From Microbacterium aurantiacum (lineage in GTDB: Bacteria; Actinomycetota; Actinomycetes; Actinomycetales; Microbacteriaceae): a DNA stretch of 41,787 nucleotides. Positions 24,582 through 32,325 of the stretch are shown here, in pieces. Position numbers and translations under genes: made by a program. Position 1 is the first letter of the stretch; each line of letters opens with the position of its first letter. The notes under the pieces are model-generated. The model was not told where the DNA came from and searched no databases. It worked only from the letters and a program-made list of their open reading frames with translations. The stretch is taken from the NCBI RefSeq assembly GCF_002872075.1, contig NZ_PGGU01000021.1:1-41787 (forward strand). The letters run 5' to 3'.

Positions 24582-24869
24582 ATGCGGCTGCGTTTCTCGG
24601 GGGAGATCTGGTTCTGGCGCGGCCCCGCGCCATTCCACTTCGTCACGGTCCCGTCTGCCGAGGCCGAGATGATCCACGACGTCTCGACGGTGGTCACGTA
24701 CGGGTGGGGGATGATCCCGGCATCCGTCACGATCGGCGACACCACGATCACCACCGCCCTGTGGCCGAAGGACGGCGGCTACATCGTGCCGATCAAGAAG
24801 GCGCTGCAGGACGGGGAGGGCATCGGAGTCGACGATGTCGTCGACATCGTGCTCGACATCGACGCCTGA
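24582..24869 (+). CDS. DUF1905 domain protein
   Basis: A 95-residue cytoplasmic protein matching the DUF1905 fold: a small beta-barrel seen as FSGEIWFWRGPAPFHFVTVP, a middle WGMIPASVTIGDTTITTALWPKDGGYIVPIKKAL, and the closing GVDDVVDIVLDID. Function is unknown; related domains occur in bacteriocin-protection YdeI/OmpD-like proteins. It lies 2 nt after proC, so it is cotranscribed and coupled. The last 12 bases of the gene, stop included, are duplicated just downstream. Confidence 0.82.
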   Translation: MRLRFSGEIWFWRGPAPFHFVTVPSAEAEMIHDVSTVVTYGWGMIPASVTIGDTTITTALWPKDGGYIVPIKKALQDGEGIGVDDVVDIVLDIDA

Positions 24870-24884
24870 AGCATCGACGCCTGA
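24858..24884 (+). repeat. 12-bp tandem duplication at the DUF1905 stop
   Basis: ATCGACGCCTGA occurs at 24858-24869, where it ends the gene, and again at 24873-24884 with a period of 15. It is a small slippage-type duplication that carries a spare in-register stop. Confidence 0.85.
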
Positions 24885-24890
24885 GCCGGA

Positions 24891-25562
24891 TCAGCGGTCG
24901 AGTGCGGCGAAGCGCTCGATGTCGCTGTTCGTGCCCGAGACGATGATGAGGTCGTGGTTGGTGACGATCGTGTTCGCCTCTGCGTAGCGGAAGGGCTTGC
25001 CCGGACTCTTCACCCCGACGACCGTGACCTTGTACTTCGTCCGCACACCGGACTCGTTGAGGCCCACGCCGCGGATGAACTTCGGCGGATACATCTTCGC
25101 GAGCACGAAGTCGTCGTCGAAGCGGATGAAGTCCAGCATCCGCCCGCTCACCAGGTGCGCGACGCGCTCGCCGGCCTCGCGCTCGGGGTAGATGACGTGG
25201 TTCGCGCCGACTCGGGCGAGGATCTTGCCGTGTGACTGCGAGACCGCCTTCGCCCAGATCTGCGGCACCTTCAGGTCGACGAGGTTCGCGGTGATCAGGA
25301 CCGAAGCCTCGATGGACGAGCCGACAGCCACGACCGCCACCTGGAAGTCTGCGGCGCCGATCTGGCGAAGGGCGTCGAAGTTGCGGGCGTCGGTCTGCAC
25401 GGTGTGCGTGACCCGATCCGACCACTTCTGGACGAGTTCGAGATTGCCGTCGATCGCCAGTACCTCGCGGCCGAGTCGATCGAGCTCGCCGGCGCATGCA
25501 GCGCCGAACCGGCCGAGACCGATCACGAGAACGGGCGCATCGCCCCGGAGGACTTCAACCAA
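24891..25562 (-). CDS. KtrA/TrkA-type potassium channel regulator
   Basis: A 223-residue RCK protein that binds nucleotides and gates a KtrB/TrkH potassium channel on the inner face of the membrane. The Rossmann motif is GLGRFG (15-20), with IDGN as the acidic end of the second strand. The RCK-C domain follows at about residue 140 (RFDDDFVLAKMYPPKFIRG). The start overlaps the end of the channel gene by 8 nt, so the two are translated together, channel first. Potassium-turgor or pH homeostasis is the expected role. Confidence 0.92.
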   Translation of the reverse strand: MVEVLRGDAPVLVIGLGRFGAACAGELDRLGREVLAIDGNLELVQKWSDRVTHTVQTDARNFDALRQIGAADFQVAVVAVGSSIEASVLITANLVDLKVPQIWAKAVSQSHGKILARVGANHVIYPEREAGERVAHLVSGRMLDFIRFDDDFVLAKMYPPKFIRGVGLNESGVRTKYKVTVVGVKSPGKPFRYAEANTIVTNHDLIIVSGTNSDIERFAALDR

Positions 25563-26985
25563 CGATCGGCCTTTCCACGGGCAGCGAGTAGAGCTGCGAT
25601 CGCGACGTCGCGGCGACTGCCGCGGCGAGAGTCACTGTACCAATGCGCCCCATGAAGATGGTGGCCGCGAGCACATACTTCGCGGACTCGGGGAGCTCGG
25701 CGGTGAGGCCCGAGCTGAGGCCCACGGTCGCAAAGGCGGAGATCACGTCGAACAGCACGTGGGCGATGTCGGCTTTCGTGATCTGCGCGATGATGATCGT
25801 CGACAGGGCGACGATGGTCGCGCCCCAGGCGACGACGCTGAGCGCGACGCGCTGAACGTCGCTCGGGATGCGGCGGCCGAACACCTCGACGGACTGACGC
25901 CCCTTGGCCTCCGACCAGACGGCGATCGCGAGCACCGCGAGGGTGGTGACCTTGATGCCGCCGGCCGTCGAGGCCGAACCGCCGCCGACGAACATGAGCA
26001 TGCACGCGGCCAGCATCGAGGAGCCGTTGAGATCGTCGATGTCGATGACGGAGAACCCGCCGGAGCGGGTCATCGCGGAGAGGAAGAACGCCTGGAAGGT
26101 GGTGTCGACCGCATCCATCGAGCCGAAGGTCTTGGGGTTGTTGTACTCCAGGACGAGGAAGGCCGCGGCCCCCAGCACGAACAGCAGCACAGTCGTGACA
26201 AGCGTGAGTTTCGTGTGCAGCGACCACTTCTTGACGTGCCATACATGCTTGGCGAGGGTGTAGATCACCGGGAATCCGATGCTGCCGAGGAACACGCTGA
26301 TCATCAGGACGGTGAGCACGAGGTAGTCGTCCGCGAAGACGGAGACTCCGCCGACGTTGGGTGTGAAACCGGTGTTGGTGAACGACATCGCCGCGTAGTA
26401 CGGCGCTTCCCAGAGAGCCGTGAGCGGATCGATACCCGCCATGACGAGCCCAGGGTAGAGCAGCACCGCCACGACGCCCTCGATCAGGAGGGTGGACAGT
26501 GCGACGGTGGTCAGCAGCTGGCCGACCTCGCCGAGCCGGACGGTCTGGCTTTCGTTGACGACGCCGCCGTGGGCGCGGAGCGGGTTGGTGTCACCGGCCG
26601 CCATCAACTTCGCGCGCAGACCCAGCCGCTTGGAGATCGCCATACCCATCAGTGAGGCGAGCGTGAGGACACCCATTCCGCCGATGTTCACGCCGACGAA
26701 GATCACGACATTCCCGAACGGCGACCAGTGCGTCGCCATATCCACCGTTGAGAGACCGGTCACACAGATCGTGGAGACAGCCGTGAAGAGGGCGTCGCCG
26801 AGAGCGGTCACCGTGCGGTCGGCCGATGCGATCGGCAGCGAGAGCAGCGTGGTGAACACGAGGATCAGCAGCATGAACACGACGATCGCGAAGCGCGACG
26901 GCGAGGAGGTGATGAGGTGCTTGAACCAGGCTCCAGCGCTCTTGAGGCGCTCTCCCGGAGACGATGCCGACACGATGCTCGACAT
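25555..26985 (-). CDS. KtrB/TrkH-family potassium transporter
   Basis: A 476-residue membrane channel/transporter of the TrkH/KtrB superfamily with four M1-P-M2 repeats. Pore loops are visible as CVTGLSTVDM, NTGFTPNVGG, RSGGFSVIDI and TVGLSSGL, each with the selectivity glycine. GRIGTVTL near the C-terminus is typical of KtrB. I set the start at ATG 26985, with AGGGGG upstream; a longer frame begins at 27057 but adds a charged, unsupported extension. It partners with the RCK protein encoded immediately downstream. Substrate K+ (possibly Na+-coupled) follows from the family. Confidence 0.92.
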   Translation of the reverse strand: MSSIVSASSPGERLKSAGAWFKHLITSSPSRFAIVVFMLLILVFTTLLSLPIASADRTVTALGDALFTAVSTICVTGLSTVDMATHWSPFGNVVIFVGVNIGGMGVLTLASLMGMAISKRLGLRAKLMAAGDTNPLRAHGGVVNESQTVRLGEVGQLLTTVALSTLLIEGVVAVLLYPGLVMAGIDPLTALWEAPYYAAMSFTNTGFTPNVGGVSVFADDYLVLTVLMISVFLGSIGFPVIYTLAKHVWHVKKWSLHTKLTLVTTVLLFVLGAAAFLVLEYNNPKTFGSMDAVDTTFQAFFLSAMTRSGGFSVIDIDDLNGSSMLAACMLMFVGGGSASTAGGIKVTTLAVLAIAVWSEAKGRQSVEVFGRRIPSDVQRVALSVVAWGATIVALSTIIIAQITKADIAHVLFDVISAFATVGLSSGLTAELPESAKYVLAATIFMGRIGTVTLAAAVAATSRSQLYSLPVERPIVG

Positions 26986-27091
26986 CGCGTCCCCCTTCTC
27001 GTCACCATCACCGTCGTCGTGACGGCCGCGCAGCGCCTCTCGCCGAGCCTTCGTCATGGTACTCCGTGCTCGGGACGACTACCCTGATCAC

Positions 27092-27508
27092 ATGACGGAC
27101 ATCTTCGACGTGATCGCAGACGGTACGAGGCGCGACATCCTCCAGCTCCTGCTGCGACGCACCACCGAAGGGAACGCCGGTACCAGCGTGAGCCAGATCG
27201 TCGCCGAGCTCGGCATCAGCCAGCCGACGGTCTCCAAGCATCTGAAGGTGCTGCGCGACGCCGACCTCGTCACGGTGCGCGAAGACGGCCAGCGCCGTTT
27301 CTACAGCCTCGAGGTCGATCCGCTCGAAGTCGTGGACGACTGGCTGGTCCCGTTCCTCGTCGACGCGTTCGGTGACAGCGCGCCCGACTTCGACTACCCG
27401 GCTCTGCCGCTGCCCGACGGCGCCGCTCATGCCGCCGAGGTCGTCGGCCGGGCTGCTGCCTCCGCCAGGCACGTGGTCACCACGGCGCTGAAGAGGTTCG
27501 GCGCCTGA
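27092..27508 (+). CDS. ArsR-like winged-helix regulator
   Basis: A 138-residue DNA-binding protein. Residues about 5-75 form an ArsR-type winged helix: FDVIADGTRRDILQLLL, then the recognition helix region GISQPTVSKHLKVLRDADLV, and the wing REDGQRRFYSLE. No metal-binding Cys pair (CVC) is present, so it is not a classical metal sensor. The C-terminal half (VDDWLVPFLVDAFGDS) may bind a ligand or mediate dimerisation. TACCCT lies 6 nt before ATG 27092 (leaderless). It is divergent from the potassium channel gene, which could be a target. Confidence 0.85.
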   Translation: MTDIFDVIADGTRRDILQLLLRRTTEGNAGTSVSQIVAELGISQPTVSKHLKVLRDADLVTVREDGQRRFYSLEVDPLEVVDDWLVPFLVDAFGDSAPDFDYPALPLPDGAAHAAEVVGRAAASARHVVTTALKRFGA

Positions 27509-27544
27509 CCGGCGCCGGCCCCGACGTCACCCCCTGACACGACG

Positions 27545-27580
27545 GATACCCCCGACGACACGAGTGCCATCGGGGGTATC
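27545..27580. terminator. bidirectional terminator hairpin between convergent genes
   Basis: GATACCCCCGA (27545-27555) and TCGGGGGTATC (27570-27580) pair perfectly for 11 bp, loop 14 nt. It sits between the ends of the ArsR-like gene (27508) and the ABC permease gene (27587). Its right part, GGGGGTATCGGCGTC (27572-27586), recurs identically at 35834-35848. Confidence 0.7.
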
Positions 27581-27586
27581 GGCGTC

Positions 27587-28402
27587 TCAGCGCCGAGCGG
27601 CCTTGCGACGGAACAGCCAGGCGCCCCAGACGGCGGCCACGATGAGGATCACCAGGCACCAGCCGATGGCCCACAGGGGCTCCGTCCCGAGCGGGGCATC
27701 CATCAGCAGACCGCGGATCGTCTCCACGATCGGCGTGATCGGCTGATTCGCGGCGACCGGCTGCAACCAGTCCGGCATGCCCGCCACGGGTACGAAGGCG
27801 CTGGAGAGGTACGGCAGGAAGAGCAGCACGAAGCCGTATCCATTCGCACCCTCGGGGCTGCCGGCGGCGAGCCCGATGGCGGCGAACAGATATGTGATCG
27901 CGAGGATGTACAGGGCGATCAACGCCGTCATCCCGACCCATTCGATGAAGGTCGCGTCGGGGCGGAAGCCGACCAGCACTCCGACTCCGATGACGATCGC
28001 GGTGGCCACGAGGTTGCGAAGCACGCTGGCCACGACGTGCCCCGTGAGCACCGCTCCGGCGCGCAGCGGCATCGTCCGGAAGCGATCGATGATGCCGGTG
28101 CGCATGTCGTTGGCGACATAGACGGCGGTGGAGGAAGCGCCGAATCCGGCGCAGGTCAGGATGATGCCGGGAACGACGTAGTCGACATAGGCACCGGACG
28201 GATCGATCGCGCCGCCGAACACCCAGGTGAACATGAGCATGAGCATCACCGGGAGCATGACGGCCATCAGGAGCGATTCGCCGTCGCGCAGTGAGTGGCG
28301 GAGGCTGCGGCCGACGAAGATCGTCTCGGCCGTGACGCCGCCGAGGCGGGGACGGACGGCTGCGGTGGCGCTGGGCGTCGCGAGAGCGAGGACGGTGTTC
28401 AT
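27587..28402 (-). CDS. ABC-2 type exporter permease (DrrB-like)
   Basis: A 271-residue membrane protein with about six helices, like DrrB of daunorubicin exporters. It opens with a cytoplasmic N-terminus (FVGRSLRHSLRDGESLLMAVMLPVMLMLMFTWVFGGAI) and contains the ABC-2 signature-like region RTGIIDRFRTMPLRAGAVLTG. It ends in a short basic tail. Its ATG overlaps the stop of the ATPase gene by 4 nt, so the two make one exporter. The substrate, a drug or lipid, is not known. Confidence 0.92.
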   Translation of the reverse strand: MNTVLALATPSATAAVRPRLGGVTAETIFVGRSLRHSLRDGESLLMAVMLPVMLMLMFTWVFGGAIDPSGAYVDYVVPGIILTCAGFGASSTAVYVANDMRTGIIDRFRTMPLRAGAVLTGHVVASVLRNLVATAIVIGVGVLVGFRPDATFIEWVGMTALIALYILAITYLFAAIGLAAGSPEGANGYGFVLLFLPYLSSAFVPVAGMPDWLQPVAANQPITPIVETIRGLLMDAPLGTEPLWAIGWCLVILIVAAVWGAWLFRRKAARR

Positions 28403-29298
28403 GCGGACTCCTTCACGGTGGCTGTGGTGGTGTTCTGCGAGCGCGCGGTGACGGCGAGGAACACGTCGTCGAGTGTGGGGCGGCGGAGCGTGACGACGCC
28501 GTCGGCGCCCTGCTCGTCAAGCAGGTCGAGCGCTCGCCGGAGGCCCGCGACGGTCCCGTCGGTCGGGAGCTCGCGGAGTAGGTCGCCGCGGCCGTCGTGC
28601 AGCTCGACGGTGTCGCCGCCGATGCGAGCCTTCAGTTCGGCCGCGGTGCCGAGCGCGGCGATGCGGCCCTCGTGCAGCACCGCGATCCGGTCAGCCAGCT
28701 GGTCGGCCTCCTCGAGGTACTGGGTCGTGAGGAACACGGTCGTCCCCGCCGCGGCGAGCGAGCGGATGATGTCCCACAGATCGCGCCGGCTTCGGGTGTC
28801 CAGCCCGGTGGTCGGTTCATCGAGGAAGAGCACCTCGGGGGTGACGACGAAGCTCAGTGCCAGATCGAGACGGCGGCGCATCCCACCGGAGAAGGTCCGG
28901 ACGATTCGTGACGCGGCATCCGTCAGACCGAACTGCGCGATCAGATCGGCAGCTCGCCGCGTGGACGCGGCTCTGCCGAGCCCTGCCAGACGCGAGAACA
29001 TCACGACGTTCTCGGTGGCGGTGAGTGCATCGTCGACGGCGGCGGACTGGCCGGTCAAGCTGATCCGCTGCTGCACCTGCACGGACTGCGTGCGCACATC
29101 GAAGCCGGCGACGCTCACCGTTCCGGCATCGGCCCTGGTGAGGGTGGTGAGGATGTTGATGATCGTCGTCTTGCCTGCGCCGTTGGGCCCGAGGAGGGCG
29201 AACACCTCGCCTCGGGAGACGGTGATGTCCAGGTCGTCGATCACGGTTCGATCGCCGAAACTCTGGCGCAGGCCGCGTGCGTGAATTGCTGTCGTCAT
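28399..29298 (-). CDS. ABC exporter ATPase (DrrA-like)
   Basis: A 299-residue nucleotide-binding subunit. Walker A is GPNGAGKTT, signature FSGGMRRRLDLALS, Walker B LFLDEPTTGLD, and the D-loop and H-loop (TTQYLEEAD) follow. The C-terminal extension after about residue 220 resembles the DrrA CREEM-region proteins and ends near RRPTLDDVFLAVT. AAAGGAA precedes ATG 29298. It is divergent from the TetR gene across an AT-rich operator region, so it is probably repressed by that regulator and induced by substrate. Confidence 0.93.
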   Translation of the reverse strand: MTTAIHARGLRQSFGDRTVIDDLDITVSRGEVFALLGPNGAGKTTIINILTTLTRADAGTVSVAGFDVRTQSVQVQQRISLTGQSAAVDDALTATENVVMFSRLAGLGRAASTRRAADLIAQFGLTDAASRIVRTFSGGMRRRLDLALSFVVTPEVLFLDEPTTGLDTRSRRDLWDIIRSLAAAGTTVFLTTQYLEEADQLADRIAVLHEGRIAALGTAAELKARIGGDTVELHDGRGDLLRELPTDGTVAGLRRALDLLDEQGADGVVTLRRPTLDDVFLAVTARSQNTTTATVKESA

Positions 29299-29367
29299 CG
29301 TTCGTTCCTTTCTGCGTATGAGGCAAACTGTGTATGTCGTATATCAACCGTGTATGACCATAACACA

Positions 29368-29395
29368 CTGTTTACATAATAAACAGAAGTACGAT
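29368..29395 (+). promoter_or_regulatory. TetR operator and leaderless -10 box
   Basis: CTGTTTACATAATAAACAG (29368-29386) is a palindrome with perfect 7-bp arms around CATAA. TACGAT (29390-29395) follows and is 6 nt before the tetR ATG at 29402. The flanking 29330-29390 is unusually AT-rich for this genome and also holds the direct repeats GTGTATGTC and GTGTATGAC at 29330 and 29350. A TTGATA on the reverse strand (29342-29347) could serve the exporter operon. Confidence 0.65.
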
Positions 29396-29401
29396 GAGGG
29401 T

Positions 29402-30334
29402 ATGACTGAGCAGGAACCCCCTGAGCTGCCGCGCGGCATCGCTCTGGCCTGGGGTGTGGCCGCCAATCCGCAGCGCGGACCCAAACGGGAGATGAGCGTC
29501 GAGCGCATCGTCGAAGCGGCGGTCGAGCTTGCGGATGCCGAGGGCATCGGCGCCGTATCGATGGCCGCGGTCGCGGCGAAACTCGGGTTCACGCCCATGT
29601 CGCTGTACCGCTACGTCAGCGCGAAGGACGACCTCCTCCTGCTGATGCAGGAGGAGGCCACCGGCCTCCCGCCCGAGGACTACCGTGAGTTCGACGGCTG
29701 GCGCGAGCAGCTGCGCACCCTCTTCGAGGCGCAGGTCCTCGTGTTCCTGCGGCACCCGTGGATGCTGTCCCTGCCGATCTCGGGATCGCCGATCACGCCC
29801 AACAGCTCGTCCTGGCTCGATGCGGGGCTCTCGAGCCTGGAGCACACTCCGCTCACCGCGGAGGAGCGCGTGGCGGTGGCGCTCTCGGTCACCGGCCACG
29901 CCCGCTGGTACGGAACGGTGCTCGCCGGCTACACCGACACGGCGAGGAGCAGCGGCCTCACGGCGGATGAGGTTTCGGCCAGGGAGGCGGCGCTCTTCGA
30001 CCGCGTGATCACGGCCGACGGCTACCCCGCACTGCGGCGCGCGATCGACGACGGCGTGTTCGTCTCCACCGCCGATCCGTTCCGATTCGCCCTGGAGCGC
30101 ATCCTCGACGGCGTCGACGCGTACATCGCCGGACTCGACCGCGGAGAGCCGCACACGAGCGAACCGGAATGGATCGGAATCGACCCCGCTGAGGTCGCCG
30201 GCGACAGGCGGCACCGCGAGGCGCTGAAGGCGGTGCGCGAGGCGGAGAAGGCGCTGCGGGTCGCCCGCAAGCTCGAGCGGCAGTCGCTGCGCGAGGCGAA
30301 GGAGCGCCTCGCGAAGGCGAAGAAGCCCGTCTGA
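29402..30334 (+). CDS. TetR-family regulator of the DrrAB-like exporter
   Basis: A 310-residue repressor. The N-terminal helix-turn-helix (about 32-78) reads MSVERIVEAAVELADAEGIGAVSMAAVAAKLGFTPMSLYRYVSAKDDLLLLM. The ligand domain resembles TetR_C_1 (GWREQLRTLFEAQVLVFLRHPWML). The last 45 residues form an odd, highly charged Lys/Arg/Glu/Ala helix (ALKAVREAEKALRVARK) that is not part of the usual fold. The start at ATG 29402 is fixed by TACGAT 6 nt upstream. It is divergent from the exporter and probably binds the palindrome between them. Confidence 0.9.
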   Translation: MTEQEPPELPRGIALAWGVAANPQRGPKREMSVERIVEAAVELADAEGIGAVSMAAVAAKLGFTPMSLYRYVSAKDDLLLLMQEEATGLPPEDYREFDGWREQLRTLFEAQVLVFLRHPWMLSLPISGSPITPNSSSWLDAGLSSLEHTPLTAEERVAVALSVTGHARWYGTVLAGYTDTARSSGLTADEVSAREAALFDRVITADGYPALRRAIDDGVFVSTADPFRFALERILDGVDAYIAGLDRGEPHTSEPEWIGIDPAEVAGDRRHREALKAVREAEKALRVARKLERQSLREAKERLAKAKKPV

Positions 30335-30374
30335 TCCGCCACCGATCCACGGGCCGCTTTGCCATGATGTGAAC

Positions 30375-31307
30375 ATGACCACCGCAGCCGAGTACCGGGC
30401 CCACTTCGACTTCTCCCTCTCGTTCGCGAACGGGGGAGGGATCAGCGGTGACGGGTTCCGGCTGGACGTGCCGCGCCCCCGCATGACGGATGCCGAGGTC
30501 GGCGCTCTCCTGATCCGCCATCTCGGGTTGGCCCTGGTCAGCGAGGTCGTCCTCCGCGATCTCCGTTTCGTCGAGGAACAGCACCGGGGGAGTCGCGGTG
30601 TGGAGGCGGATGCCGCAACCGGCGCACCCGAGCGCGTCATCGACTGCAGCCACCCGATCGAAGCCGGGCTGGTGACATACCCGGGGCTCCCGGCGCCCAC
30701 GATCCACTCGCATCTGACACGAGAGGATTCCCGCTCGAAGTATGCGCCGGGCACCGAGTTCGCGATGGATATCATCACGATGATCGGCAATACCGGCACC
30801 TACCTCGACTCGCCATACCACCGCTACGCCGACGGCGGCGATCTGGCCTCGCTCGACCTCGGCACACTCGTCGGGCTCCGCGCCGAGGTGTTCCACCTCC
30901 GCGACTCGTGGAGTGCGGAGAACCGCGGCATCCGCGCCGAGACCCTGGCGGATCGTGATCTGGCGGGTGCGGCGGTGCTGCTCGACACCGGCTGGAGTCG
31001 CCACTTCGGCGCACCGGAGTACGCGCACGGGGCTCCGTTCCTCACCGAGGACGGCGCACACTTCCTCGTCGACGCCGATGTCCGCATGGTGGGCATCGAC
31101 TCGCTGAACATCGACGACACCGAGAGCGGGGGCACGCGCCCTGCGCACTCGATCCTCCTCGCCGCAGGCGTTCACGTGGTGGAGCATCTGGCGAACCTCG
31201 ACGCCGTGCCGGCGCGCGGAGCGCGGTTCACCGCCGCCCCGCCGGCGATCCGCGGATTCGGCACGTTCCCGGTGCGCGCGTTCGCCACGGTCGCGGAATC
31301 CCGCTGA
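30375..31307 (+). CDS. cyclase-family protein with extra N-terminal domain and altered metal site
   Basis: A 310-residue protein. Residues about 85-310 match the cyclase family (PF04199), which includes Zn/Mn-dependent kynurenine formamidase and isatin hydrolase. The defining HxGTHxDxPxH motif reads N139-T-G-T-Y143-L-D145-S-P-Y-H149, so two of the ligand histidines are replaced while Asp145 and His149 stay. Residues 1-80 (FDFSLSFANGGGISGDGFRL, MTDAEVGALLIRHLGLALV) are an added domain not found in KynB. A CATGAT box lies 6 nt before ATG 30375; a GTG at 30369 is an alternative. The replaced ligands suggest a changed metal or activity, or a non-catalytic role. Confidence 0.8.
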   Translation: MTTAAEYRAHFDFSLSFANGGGISGDGFRLDVPRPRMTDAEVGALLIRHLGLALVSEVVLRDLRFVEEQHRGSRGVEADAATGAPERVIDCSHPIEAGLVTYPGLPAPTIHSHLTREDSRSKYAPGTEFAMDIITMIGNTGTYLDSPYHRYADGGDLASLDLGTLVGLRAEVFHLRDSWSAENRGIRAETLADRDLAGAAVLLDTGWSRHFGAPEYAHGAPFLTEDGAHFLVDADVRMVGIDSLNIDDTESGGTRPAHSILLAAGVHVVEHLANLDAVPARGARFTAAPPAIRGFGTFPVRAFATVAESR

Positions 31308-31325
31308 TCCCATCAGCCACATGGG

Positions 31326-31355
31326 TTTACACGCGTCGCTCCTTCCCCATAGAGT
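31326..31355 (+). promoter_or_regulatory. TTTACA-N18-TAGAGT promoter of the bldC-like gene
   Basis: TTTACA (31326-31331) and TAGAGT (31350-31355) are 18 bases apart. The start would be near 31362, giving a leader of about 20 nt with AAAGGGG and GGGGG before the ATG at 31383. Confidence 0.6.
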
Positions 31356-31382
31356 GTGCTCATTGAGAAAGGGGTACGGGGG

Positions 31383-31574
31383 ATGCCCGAAGTACCTGAT
31401 GTCCGGTTCCTGACAGTGGCCGAGGTCGCCGAGATCATGCGCGTGTCGAAGATGACCGTGTACCGTCTCGTGCACTCCGGCGAGCTGCCCGCGATCCGTT
31501 TCGGCCGCAGCTACCGCGTGCCGGAGTCGGCAGTCGCCGACGCCCTGCAGCGTCCCATCTCCGACGTCGGTTAG
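31383..31574 (+). CDS. bldC: BldC-like MerR-type small DNA-binding protein
   Basis: A 63-residue protein that is almost wholly one helix-turn-helix of the excisionase/MerR type: FLTVAEVAEIMRVSKMTVYRLVHSGELPAIRFGRSYRVPESAVADAL. This closely matches BldC, a developmental regulator of Streptomyces that binds direct repeats cooperatively and is conserved in non-sporulating actinobacteria. I chose ATG 31383, behind GGGGG; an in-frame start at 31356 is too close to the promoter. In this non-filamentous-type genome its targets are unknown. Confidence 0.9.
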   Translation: MPEVPDVRFLTVAEVAEIMRVSKMTVYRLVHSGELPAIRFGRSYRVPESAVADALQRPISDVG

Positions 31575-31587
31575 CCGAGGACGGGCG

Positions 31588-32073
31588 ATGGACGTCAGCA
31601 CGTTCTACGCACTCTTCTCCGCGACCTGCTTCACGCTCACCGGCCTCTGGTGGAACGTCGTCCGCGCACGCCGCGACTGGACGTCGAACCCGGCGATGCG
31701 CCGCACGATCGGCGGAATCTACCTGTCGTTCCTGCTGCCGGCGCTGATGGGGCTGTTCGCGCAGGTCGGCGGGACCGAGAACCCCGTGATGTGGCGCTTG
31801 TCGTTCGTCGTGATCGCCGTCGTCGGCGGAGTGTCCATGCTGCGGCTGGTCTCCCAGGCCCGCGGCGACGGGACTCCGGCAGCGGTTCGATGGACCCAGG
31901 TCGCCACGGTGCTCGTCTACGCGGCGATCGCCGTGATCGGTGTCGCCCCGCAGATCGCCACGCCCCTCGGCCTCAAGGGGATCCAGGTCGAGGCGCTGCT
32001 CCTGATCACCCTGATCGCGCTCGGACACGCGCTCGTGTGGCGCTTCATGGTCACGCAGGATGCCGACGAATGA
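31588..32073 (+). CDS. four-helix membrane protein of unknown function
   Basis: A 161-residue hydrophobic protein with four predicted transmembrane helices: about 5-24 (FYALFSATCFTLTGLWWNVV), 40-60 (IGGIYLSFLLPALMGLFAQV), 70-87 and 103-122, with a further hydrophobic stretch near 130-150 (ALLLITLIALGHALVWRFMV). No motif is recognised. It starts 13 nt after bldC and may be cotranscribed. The reading frame and codon bias support it as real. Confidence 0.75.
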   Translation: MDVSTFYALFSATCFTLTGLWWNVVRARRDWTSNPAMRRTIGGIYLSFLLPALMGLFAQVGGTENPVMWRLSFVVIAVVGGVSMLRLVSQARGDGTPAAVRWTQVATVLVYAAIAVIGVAPQIATPLGLKGIQVEALLLITLIALGHALVWRFMVTQDADE

Positions 32074-32101
32074 TGCCCGTGCGGCGGGGCCTCTCCGGTT
32101 T

Positions 32102-32163
32102 GCTAGACTGATCCGAGGCATTTTTCCGTGCCCAAACCCGGGCGTCCGGTGTTCCCGACGCCC
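32102..32163 (+). promoter_or_regulatory. extended -10 promoter and leader hairpin of the bS22-like gene
   Basis: TGCTAGACT (32101-32109) is an extended -10 (TGN-TAGACT). The leader of about 70 nt contains GGGCGTC (32140-32146) and GACGCCC (32157-32163), a perfect 7-bp stem with a 10-nt loop, 24 nt before the start codon. Confidence 0.5.
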
Positions 32164-32187
32164 AGCCCCTGACTTAGTGAGGTTTCC

Positions 32188-32286
32188 GTGGGTTCTGTCA
32201 TCAAGAAGCGCCGCAAGCGCATGGCGAAGAAGAAGCACCGCAAGCTGCTTCGCAAGACTCGCCACCAGCGCCGCAACAAGAAGTAA
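32188..32286 (+). CDS. bS22-like ribosomal small peptide (AURKAIP1/COX24 domain)
   Basis: A 32-residue, extremely basic peptide (MGSVIKKRRKRMAKKKHRK at its start, ending HQRRNKK). This is the actinobacterial AURKAIP1/COX24-domain protein that was identified as bS22 in mycobacterial 30S subunits. GAGG (32179-32182) is 5 nt before GTG 32188. It forms its own unit with a promoter, leader hairpin and terminator, and codon use is typical of highly expressed genes. Confidence 0.92.
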   Translation: MGSVIKKRRKRMAKKKHRKLLRKTRHQRRNKK

Positions 32287-32301
32287 GCGGCCAAGACACC
32301 G

Positions 32302-32325
32302 AGCGCCTGTCTCCGGACGGGCGCT
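32302..32325 (+). terminator. rho-independent terminator after the bS22-like gene
   Basis: AGCGCCTGTC (32302-32311) pairs with GACGGGCGCT (32316-32325): 10 bp with one G-U pair and a TCCG loop, followed by TTTGTGTCT. It is 15 nt past the stop codon. Confidence 0.85.
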
